Positions 42,901 through 49,509 of a DNA stretch of 64,000 nt are shown here, piece after piece (position 1 is the stretch's first letter; each line of letters starts with the position of its first letter). A program made the position numbers and the translations under genes. The notes below the pieces were generated by a model. That model made no database searches, was not told the DNA's origin, and saw only the letters and a list, made by a program, of their open reading frames with translations. The stretch spans positions 937,501-1,001,500 of the forward strand of contig NC_087093.1 in the NCBI RefSeq assembly GCF_963855985.1, given 5' to 3'. The stretch comes from Ostrinia nubilalis (Eukaryota; Arthropoda; Insecta; Lepidoptera; Crambidae).

Positions 42901-44897
42901 TTCCTTTGCGAGTGTCGAAAATTTGTTGAAAATATCGACATAATCGGCTGTATCTTTTGATTGGCTTGGCTTAGAAGTTTGATATTTTCACAGCTTAAAG
43001 GGACAATAGACCTGAGTATTTCATGTGAATTTCAGCTTGATACGTTCACGCGTTCTTGAGATAAAGGGTCTTGACAGACGGACGGACGGACAACAAAGTG
43101 ATCCTATAAGGGTTCCGTTTTTTCCTTTTGAGGTACGGAACCCTAAAAAGGATTTCTATGTCATCGTATTTTTCTTGTAAAATAGCCCGTATTAAAACAA
43201 GATTAGATGCCACCGTGTTTAGAATGATTTTTACTGTAGTCGTGCGTATGTATAACCTAAAATAGTACAGCTAATTATAAAAAAATCTGCTGTAGTACTT
43301 ACGTAGTTCTTTGATCCAGGCACCAAGCGGTAAACGACACCAAAATTTGCTAAAATTATTGCACAAACACATAACTAAACACACGATTACACAAAATAAG
43401 TTACATTTAAATTAACGTACGGACAAAAATGATCGTCCTTCGCGACGCCCCGATGACAACTAAAGCACAGATTACGAAAACTAAAGGTTTACGAGCATTC
43501 CACATTCAAATGTGGGTAGTTGCGCGACCACAGATTAAAGACAGTGTGTGAACTTTCTTGAGGATCTAAAGGTGGCGCTGACTTGTTAATCTTTTCTTCG
43601 CTGCTTAGATCGTAAATTCGTGTACTGGACTGCATGTCATTTTTTTGTACCTACTGTTCTTTGTTTTTTAGCGTGTGCTGTAGGTACGAGCAAATGCATG
43701 AATGAATTTACCAAAATAGTAGGTCTGTAAGAAAGTAGGTAAATACCTTTTCTGGTAGTTGTACTATGATAGCATAATGTAGGCGGCACTCCCCACTATC
43801 AAGGCTATCAGTGACTTTATCTGACAGATAAGTTCCTGATAAGAGCGAATAGCTATCAGGGACTTTACCACTGAACCAGCCTCCAAAAGTTGTAACTTAT
43901 CTGTCAGATAAACTATCAGGTACTTATCAGCAACTTTTTTTTCCAGAACTCCGTGTTCCTGGGCCCAGCTCTGAGCGTGCCTCTCATGCTGCTTGCGGTG
44001 TACGGCATCGGCTACGGCGACGTGCCCCCGCCTATAGTGTGGAAGCTGGCTCGCTCGTGCTCGTTTCTGCGGTACGGGATCGAAGGGCTGGTGGCGGCCA
44101 TCTACGGCCCGCCGAGGGAGGATCTGATATGCCCGGACCATGTGGACTACTGCGAGTACAAGAATGTCAAGTAAGTAAATATTATAGATACCCTTAGGGA
44201 CGATACCCATTGACCGGCGCGTGTCGGAGCGTGTCGTACGTAGCGCACTTACAGGGCCGTAAAGAAAATAGTATTTTATTAAAAGTTCTTAGGGTTGTAA
44301 TTGCTTACAACTGAGTGATTAACTAACATTTCAATCCGGACGGATGCGCGAGCATGCGTCGGAAGCCGGTCGGCTCCGAGCGTATTCCAGCGGATACGCG
44401 CGCATTCCACCGCATTTTTGGCCGAACGGACGCTGCGTTGTGTGCCGACTCGCGCCGGTCAATGTGAATCCTGCCTTATGGGCACTTTGGCTGGACTTTT
44501 CCTTTATATTTAGCTTCTTAAATAGATCAGACAAATATCGGTTGGCATTCACGCCGTTAGTGGTAGGAATCTCGGAAATAGTAATGGGATTTAGGGTAGG
44601 GCATTGTTCTATCTATTGACATAATTATTTTAATTCTGCTAACTGGAGAATTTATGTGATAGATAGTGGGAACACCTTATTTAGTAATATTCTTGTTTCA
44701 GTTATTTCATCAAACTAATGGGGATGTCTGGCGTGTCCTTCTGGGCGGACTTCGGCGTTCTGACGCTGATGCTGCTCGGTATGAACCTGGCCGGCTACTA
44801 CCTGCTGCGGCAGCGCTTGTCGCCCAACTACGCCTTCAGGGCCATCAAGGTCATCGGCAGCTTCATCAAGACGAAGATGAGCGGGAGCTACCACTGA
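27864..44897 (+). CDS. ABC transporter, subfamily G half-transporter (ABCG1/ABCG4-like), 5' incomplete
   Basis: Nine exons join in frame with GT-AG borders (27864-27981, 35878-36067, 38343-38488, 39549-39787, 40176-40420, 40920-41088, 41481-41737, 43947-44170, 44702-44897): about 594 codons plus stop. Layout is nucleotide-binding domain then transmembrane domain, diagnostic of ABCG. ABCG1/4 relatives are membrane half-transporters that dimerise and move sterols or other lipids; substrate here is unknown. The first exon starts with two bases of a split codon, so one or more upstream exons (start codon and roughly 60-80 residues) are missing, either before 27.8 kb or outside the window. Introns are loaded with transposable elements. 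Confidence 0.9.
28307..28383. mobile_element. MITE, ATGCCCGTTTTCAC ends
   Basis: Inverted ends 'atgcccgttttcac' and 'gtgaaaacgggca', with 'ataggggtcacttaaaaatt' inside. A second copy lies at 35458-35576. Confidence 0.7.
28799..31913. mobile_element. 3.1 kb TIR element in ABCG intron 1
   Basis: Left end GGGTCATTCTACGA; right end TCGTAGAATGACCC, exactly inverted over 14 bases with one mismatching extension (AGAGG versus TAGGG). Flanked by ATTT on both sides. The interior is AT-rich without recognisable transposase. Superfamily unassigned. The long span between ends leaves some doubt that they belong together. Confidence 0.5.
32353..32590 (+). other. CpG-rich patch with a possible alternative first exon
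   Basis: About 150 bases (32380-32530) are markedly GC/CpG-rich in an AT-rich intron. A Kozak-like ATG at 32491 opens [12 protein letters not shown] before a possible donor (A|gtaacc at 32528). The donor leaves one base, which would fit the first visible ABCG exon (27864), but it lies downstream of it, and it does not fit the exon at 35878. It could be an internal promoter, an unrelated transcript or a transposon fragment. Confidence 0.3.
32872..33092 (+). mobile_element. Helitron-like (HeLEP1/Lep1-type) non-autonomous copy
   Basis: 'actaatattataaatgcgaa' to 'gcgggcggaaagctagta', closely matching 17609-17830. Confidence 0.75.
33661..33798. mobile_element. 138 bp MITE with TTA target duplication
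   Basis: TTA at 33658-33660 and 33799-33801. Ends GGGTGGATTCGACCAAAC and, reversed, GGCCCGATTCGACCAAAC. Non-coding. Confidence 0.75.
34145..34363 (-). mobile_element. tRNA-derived SINE
   Basis: On the minus strand the head has a TGGTGTAGTGA A box (34342-34352) and a GGTTTCGATTC B box (34299-34309), followed by a non-tRNA body ending near 'caaagcttgtactatg'. The missing cloverleaf ends and the attached body argue against a functional tRNA gene. Body fragments occur at 3140 and 36465. Confidence 0.75.
34435..34481. repeat. Perfect 47 bp hairpin (1-base loop)
   Basis: TTGCCTGAATTATGATAGCA ATG, one T, then the exact complement. Arms of 23 bases. No flanking transposon ends. Confidence 0.85.
34585..34805 (+). 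mobile_element. RTE-type LINE 3' end fragment
   Basis: One of the longer RTE ends here: encodes [23 protein letters not shown], [20 protein letters not shown] and [20 protein letters not shown], then 'gctgaaacgacgacaacgac'. Confidence 0.8.
35142..35689. mobile_element. hAT element with 8 bp target duplication (548 bp)
   Basis: CGTAAGAG duplicated at 35134-35141 and 35690-35697. Ends CAGTGCCGGATTGACC and, reversed, CAGTGCCGAATTAAGACC. No transposase. Contains a nested MITE at 35458-35576. Confidence 0.88.
35458..35576. mobile_element. MITE, ATGCCCGTTTTCACC ends, nested in hAT
   Basis: Inverted ends ATGCCCGTTTTCACC / GGTGAAAACGGGCAT, internal arms 'ttaagtaacccctatg' and 'ataggggtcacttaa'. Same family as 28307-28383. 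Confidence 0.75.
35878..36067 (+). CDS. ABCG exon 2: Q-loop region
   Basis: Acceptor 'ggtttcag', donor ATT|gtaagt. Completes Arg, then 63 codons: [66 protein letters not shown] carries the Q-loop glutamine. Ends in phase 0. Confidence 0.93.
36465..36540 (-). mobile_element. SINE body fragment
   Basis: 'ccaaactaagcaaagcttgt' and 'taggtaccaggtaacggata' match the non-tRNA half of the SINE at 34145-34363. Confidence 0.55.
36545..36632 (-). mobile_element. RTE-type LINE 3' end fragment
   Basis: 'tcgtccactgctgaaaatag' through 'gcggcctgcgtccagcgcc' to 'tgctacctttat'; reversed ORF2 end. Confidence 0.7.
36635..37574 (+). repeat. Left arm of a 940 bp inverted repeat (GGGTTCCGT repeat, copy 2)
   Basis: Starts TTAGGGTTCCGTACC and ends ...ATACCGCATATTTT. 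Near-identical, inverted, to 42207-43146; a stretch of about 145 bases that I compared directly (37141-37284 region) had no difference. Internally it has about three diverged 320-350 bp monomers beginning near 36725, 37045 and 37392 ('gtctattgtccctttaag' occurs in the first two). Its 'cacttggccggtttt' terminus lies at 38219-38275, so a stretch of about 640 bases has interrupted or replaced part of this copy. Confidence 0.85.
37575..38218. other. Sequence interrupting the left repeat copy
   Basis: About 640 bases between the left arm and the detached repeat terminus. No coding or transposon ends recognised. A 'tgtaaacc' word next to the terminus matches the other copy. Confidence 0.4.
38343..38488 (+). 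CDS. ABCG exon 3: signature motif and Walker B
   Basis: Acceptor 'tgtatttcag', donor AC|gtaagt. Reads [56 protein letters not shown] is the ABC signature; VIFLDEP is Walker B with catalytic Glu. Enters phase 0, leaves with AC. Confidence 0.95.
39183..39512 (-). mobile_element. RTE-type LINE 3' end, long copy beside ABCG exon 4
   Basis: Minus-strand reading gives [49 protein letters not shown], the C-terminal part of an RTE ORF2, then a (ATG)n tail. It ends only about 36 bases before the acceptor of exon 4. Confidence 0.85.
39549..39787 (+). CDS. ABCG exon 4: D-loop and H-loop
   Basis: Acceptor 'tattcttgcag', donor A|gtaagt. Completes Thr then [58 protein letters not shown], ending YNPADF. 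The H-loop reads CSLHTPS where vertebrate ABCG1 has C-IHQPS: His is kept, Gln is Thr. Confidence 0.94.
40111..40161. repeat. Perfect 23 bp-arm hairpin just before exon 5
   Basis: TTATTAGTTTCCCATTACAA TAC, loop AAGAA, then the exact complement. It ends 14 bases before the exon 5 boundary (40176), so it occupies the branch-point region. Confidence 0.85.
40176..40420 (+). CDS. ABCG exon 5: linker between NBD and TMD
   Basis: Acceptor 'tctattacag', donor AAG|gtaagc. Reads [20 protein letters not shown], then a charged linker ([20 protein letters not shown]) and [19 protein letters not shown], the amphipathic connecting helix before TM1. Confidence 0.94.
40920..41088 (+). CDS. ABCG exon 6: TM1-TM2
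   Basis: Acceptor 'tctaccccag', donor T|gtaagt. Reads [56 protein letters not shown]: two hydrophobic segments with the short loop typical of ABCG. Strongly GC-biased third positions compared with the introns. Confidence 0.94.
41481..41737 (+). CDS. ABCG exon 7: TM3-TM4 region
   Basis: Acceptor 'ccaatttcag', donor GTT|gtaagt. Reads [60 protein letters not shown] and further hydrophobic residues to SSMLSVV. YPLTSQP matches the conserved WMTSQP-type turn of ABCG1. Confidence 0.94.
41791..41984 (+). mobile_element. tRNA-derived SINE, 54 bases after exon 7
   Basis: Head has a TGGTGAAGGGG A box and GGTTCGAATCC B box (about 41850-41862), followed by a 'cgtgagcccactcgtaacac' body and a poly-T end near 41971-41984. 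Pol III promoter appears intact, so the copy may be young. Confidence 0.8.
42084..43146 (-). mobile_element. GGGTTCCGT...CACTTGGCCGG repeat, copy 3 (full length, reversed)
   Basis: On the plus strand runs from 'aaaaccggccaagtgcgagt' to 'gaggtacggaaccctaa', about 1.06 kb, with three internal monomers. 42207-43146 is the right arm pairing with 36635-37574. Confidence 0.85.
43764..43946. mobile_element. Decayed palindromic element abutting exon 8
   Basis: 'actttatctgacagataag' and 'acttatctgtcagataaact' are inverted within this segment, suggesting a MITE. Its right side runs into the pyrimidine tract 'cttttttttccag' used by exon 8. Confidence 0.45.
43947..44170 (+). CDS. ABCG exon 8: TM5 region and extracellular loop
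   Basis: Acceptor 'ttttttttccag', donor AA|gtaagt. Reads [60 protein letters not shown], then [28 protein letters not shown] matches the ABCG1/4 consensus, including loop cysteines. Confidence 0.95.
44702..44897 (+). CDS. ABCG exon 9: last TM segment and stop
   Basis: Acceptor 'tcttgtttcag'. Completes Asn then [64 protein letters not shown] and TGA at 44895-44897. The [19 protein letters not shown] tail is basic and cytosolic. Confidence 0.94.
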
Positions 44898-44904
44898 TGT
44901 ATAG

Positions 44905-45066
44905 ATCATCATTTCAGCCATTGGACGTCCACTGCTGAACATAGGCCTCGCCAAATGATTTCCATGTTAATTGATTGGTTGCGGCTTGCGTCCGGCGCCT
45001 TCTGGCTACCTTTATGATGTTGTCAGTCCACTTTGTGGGTGGGCGTCCCATGCTGCGTTTTCCGTA
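44905..45066 (-). mobile_element. RTE-type LINE 3' end inside the ABCG 3' UTR
   Basis: Begins eight bases after the ABCG stop codon: 'atcatcatttcagccattgg', then the reversed ORF2 end to 'tgctgcgttttccgtat'. The ABCG mRNA probably carries it antisense. Confidence 0.8.
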
Positions 45067-45900
45067 TAGACAGTACGTCAAGCTAAAGACGGTAGCATCT
45101 ATTCACTTAGTAATAGAGGCGGATTTTTCAACAACAAAGTAGTCTGTTGACTGTACCTTATTCTTAACACCTTCACTGTCCACAAGACACAATACTAAAA
45201 ATAAGGTGTGAATTTTAATGTGTAATACATGGACTGTAAACCTACCCAGTTAATTATGCAATAGCAATTCCGTAGATTCTAATAAAGAAGACCATGAAAA
45301 GCTTAAGACACGTCTGGATCTTTCTATAAGTTTAGAATAAGTACACTTATTAGTTAGATGAGCAAGCTCAACGTTCTAGTACTTGATTCGGTTTCCAGAT
45401 AAGTGTGATATTTGTACTTTAATTTCTGTAATATTTAAAATTGTTTTAAGTAGGATGTTTAAGGGAATCAAAATGGTGATAGCTCGCGGCGCGAGTGTAG
45501 CTGTATGTAATTTAAGACTGATACTTGATGAATATTTTGAGAAATTGTCTATTAAATAAAGAACACTAGAATTTGAATTTATTTAACAAGTCAATTCGTT
45601 AAGAAAAAATGTAGACCAAAAAGTTCATGAAAATACCTGTTTTAGAATCGTTTGTACAAAATGTAATAAGCATCACAATAATAAATAGAACTTGTCATCA
45701 CAATTTTATCTTTATGTTTAGAACAATACATTATAACTTTATAATTATAAAGCAATAAAAATGGTTTCTGTAACTAACTTAATACTCTTTGTAAATTATT
45801 ATATTTTAAGATTAATTTACTTTTGTACTGTGTGAGAATTGTCTGTCAGGGTTATGGGAACATAATGAGCGAGATGCAAAAAATAAACTCTTTTGCTCGT
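45067..45900 (+). other. Probable ABCG 3' UTR
   Basis: Non-coding sequence between the RTE insertion and the convergent gene's end. AATAAA-type signals occur near 45282, 45555, 45750 and 45882. Which is used cannot be told from sequence. Confidence 0.5.
45882..45887 (+). terminator. Candidate polyadenylation signal for ABCG
   Basis: AATAAA within 'gcaaaaaataaactctt', followed by a T-rich stretch. One of several candidates. Confidence 0.4.
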
Positions 45901-45910
45901 CAACTCTTCT

Positions 45911-45916
45911 TTTATT
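45911..45916 (-). terminator. Candidate polyadenylation signal for the GalNAc-transferase gene
   Basis: AATAAA on the minus strand ('tttatt' on plus), within 'ctcttcttttatttacc'. The only 24-base gap to the plus-strand signal would make the two mRNAs overlap at their ends. Confidence 0.35.
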
Positions 45917-48900
45917 TACCAAATGTTTCTCTCACTAAATAAATCACACATTTGATATACAATATAAAAACACAATTGATACAGTAAAGTATTCCAACAA
46001 AATACGACTAGGATAGTCACGTTGTGATTCTCAAACAACTCACAATATAAAATTTAAAACAAAAAAAACAACAGATCGATTTAATCCAGATTCAATCCCC
46101 CTTAATTCATCCACTGTGTGTTCTAAGTGCTACACTAAAGTGCACTTTAAAATTTACAAACGTACGATAGTAGATATTAACGATAGTTGTAAGTATTCAT
46201 AAGACCCATAAGTACGCAATTATACTTATTCTAGAATATTATGTACATAAACAAGTAATCATATTGTCTATTACTTTTAAGGAATGTTCTAGCGCTAACA
46301 AAACATAAAAGCATGTTAGTAAAAATGCTACAAATAAAATGGATCTCATGTGTGATTATCATCAAATAGGAATAAGAATAAAATATATAAGCGTGTCCTT
46401 AATTTACAGACTGAATGATTTCAGATGTTGATAATCTTATAAAAATGAGTTTATCAGCATTAATAACTAAAAAAAGCTGGTATTTACTTGCTAAAAAGTA
46501 TTTTTAAATCACTTATGTCTATCTAGATGATAGTCTGGTCTATGTTATGTTGTATCGTTATCATGGAAAATTATGGACGTAAAATGCTTTAATTTCATAA
46601 GACATCATTTTACCACTATGTAATTGTATTAAGATAAATCGTTTGTCTTAAAATTAAATGAATAAAAAGCGGCAGTGTTCACAATTATACCAAATTGATA
46701 GAACATAATAAAATTTGATGAGGAATTGCCAATCTGAATTTTAAAGATATAATAAGCCTTAACACAACTATACTCGTCATCACAAAAATCGGGCCACCTA
46801 CGTTTTACAGGAAAACACGTTTCTACTGACACAATCATGGTGCCCCAACAATATTGGTGTTATTTGAAAGCCCAATAAATATCCTTAAAGAAAAACACAT
46901 TTAATTTCTTAATAAACGATTAACATAAACGCGATATACAATAAATGTGACTTGAAAAAAGACCTCACTTTTGGGCTCACCTCTGGGATCAATTAGACCA
47001 ATTTTTATGGATATAAAACCAAATAATGATCTCACATGTCCTCTTTAACAGATGGATAGCGATTAATCCCAACTTAACAGTTTTATAGCCATAAAAGTTG
47101 GCTCAAGCGTAACTACCAATTTTTTGAAGTGACTCTGGATTCTTCTACAGACACATTTTTGGGGTAAAAACCTTTCCTTTAACGAAATGAAGTTTAGAAC
47201 TAGGTTTTTAAATGGTACCAATATTGGTGGGAAGTTGGGATGCATACGTTTGAAAAGTGCTTGTCGCGGGAGGGTCGATTTTTGTGATGATCAGTGTAGT
47301 AAAAAGAAAGAAATAACATATTGATAAAAGTAAAACAAAATATAAAACAATGGAAATTATAAAATTTTGATGTCAATAATTACACAAAGTAATGATTCTA
47401 ATACTTTTGGCGAAGCGTTACATAAACATAATGTCTTAATAACAATGAGTATTTATAATAAGCTATTAAAAATAAACATTTAAAAATAAAATCAAATACG
47501 CATAATTTCTATCTAGGCCTTTTTAAAAGGAAATTATCTTATTATCTTACATTTTTATAAATTGAAAATCCTTAACACGTTACATTCTATTCGAGAAACA
47601 ATTTTGTGACGATCACTTGTACTATAAGGCGAAGTTGTTAAACGATACGAGGCTAATGGTTGAATGACTGTATGAATATAGAGAATGTATTAAAGAAAGG
47701 ATTAGTAAAACTGTAAAAATAAAATTTAACCCCGATGAAGTGCAAATAAAGACGTTCATTAATACCGATCAAATTGTAAAAATAAACTTTCAAGGTCCAT
47801 TTATAATTTGACAATCATGACCTTAAACGATTGATTTCTAGTATAGGCTGATTTTGAAGTACAAAATCCATTGAAAAACTTTTTATATTGTGGTAAGTAG
47901 TGTGCTTTCGATGAAACTTGTAAATGAAATAAAAATTTATTAATCATTAGTAAGACGAAATGCGAATCAGATTGAAAATTTAGGTAATCTTAAAATCATA
48001 GATTTAATAGGACGTTTAGTAGGTAGTGAACTATTTTTAATACTAACTAAAATTATTTCTACTTTGTGAGCGCCCTTTAGCTGCGATGCGATGTAACCTA
48101 CATAATCCACATTCCACGTTCCCGGCACTTATAGTGAAGTACAATTAGAATACCCTAAACATAACTAATGGTAACTATATTTTAGAATCTATTTCATCTT
48201 AATTATTAGTGATATTATTCACATTAAGTTGTCAAAACAAATAAATATTTAAAAAATAATTTGTAATTAACATCACCAAAATTGATAAAATAACAAATAA
48301 TAAATACGCAATTATTTTATTTTCACTCAAATGGAATGTTGATGTTTGCTATATTTTTAATAAAGAAAATATTTACAAGATAGTTTGGCACCTACGTAAG
48401 GAAGGATGTGTTGAAGACGGTGCCACGCTACTAACAAAACGAATAAGTACATACCAATTCGAGATTTTCGTTAAAGCGAAAAGTCTTTTTTGTGACTAAA
48501 CCCTAGACAGTAATTGAGTAGTTAGAACCTCCATTGTTATAATCCTACCTTTGTAAACTCAGTCAACACCCTAGCTATCATGGACGCTATTCCAGATTAC
48601 ATACAAACTGTAATAAAGTGCTGAAGTGCATCAAACGGGTATTAGATCCATGATAGCTTAACAAATAGGAATTAAGAATTATCTCTTCGAAACTAGCTAT
48701 GAGATTTTATCCATAATATTTCAATATTCGCACACAGGCAATTGGAAATCAATTGCAGGTGGCTCAATCGTCGATACAATATGAAATGGTCACACAGCAC
48801 ACGATACAGGGGCCATGAATAGGCTAGTTTCCTAAAAAATTTTTTTAGTCCGTTATGTTTAATATCAAAATATATTGGACACCTATATTTATATTTGTCA

Positions 48901-49234
48901 ATCTAACAAATAATTACATAGTTATGGTGCGTTGAAGTTCCGCGCGACGTCACAAAGTGCGGCACTTTTATGCACTCATTGATGTCACGGGCCTCTTATT
49001 ATGAACTTTGCCGCGCTTTATCTCTTTAAATTTTCATTAATTTGAAAAAGTGAAAAATACGTGTAGAGTATTTTTTGACAAGTAAACTGACGGACTAATT
49101 AAAACTCTTGCTTTTTGACCCAGGAAACATCCCTATTATCACACAGAGCTTCGCACGGCTTTGACGTCTCATCGGCTATGTGACCTTAATCGACCTTGAG
49201 GTTTAGATCCCCTATCGTCTATCAGATCAGGCAC
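45917..49234 (-). other. Repeat-poor stretch, probable long 3' UTR of the transferase gene
   Basis: 3.3 kb of AT-rich sequence without RTE ends, Helitron copies, SINE heads or MITE palindromes that I can see, in contrast to the rest of the window. It follows directly after the transferase stop codon. No coding exon seen. A UTR would explain selection against insertions, but this is inference. Confidence 0.4.
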
Positions 49235-49509
49235 TTAGAAATTGAAATGCTGGCTGAGTTTCTCCTCGTCGCACTGGTCAATGTATAGCGAGGGTCTGTC
49301 TGAGTCTAGACAGGCGTTGAGCTTGGCATGCCTGAGGAGACGGCCCTTCCTTCTCCATAGCTGGGTGTCGTCTGCTGGGTCGCAAGAAGCTAGTACGGCC
49401 GTGACGCGGTCATCAGGCGATAGTGCGATGCAGAGGCTGTGGTGACGTAGTAAACCGTTCTCGAAACGCCAGAGTTGGTTCCCGCCCGAGTTGTGGCAGG
49501 GGTACATGC
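49235..49509 (-). CDS. Pgant2: Transferase last exon: ricin-B lectin domain and stop
   Basis: Acceptor 'caatttccag' on the minus strand; completes Gly, then [20 protein letters not shown], and ends [10 protein letters not shown] with TAA at 49235-49237. NQLW and TQLW are the QxW-type lectin repeats; LCIAL and ACLDSD are the CLD-type positions, the first not conserved as CLD. Confidence 0.93.
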
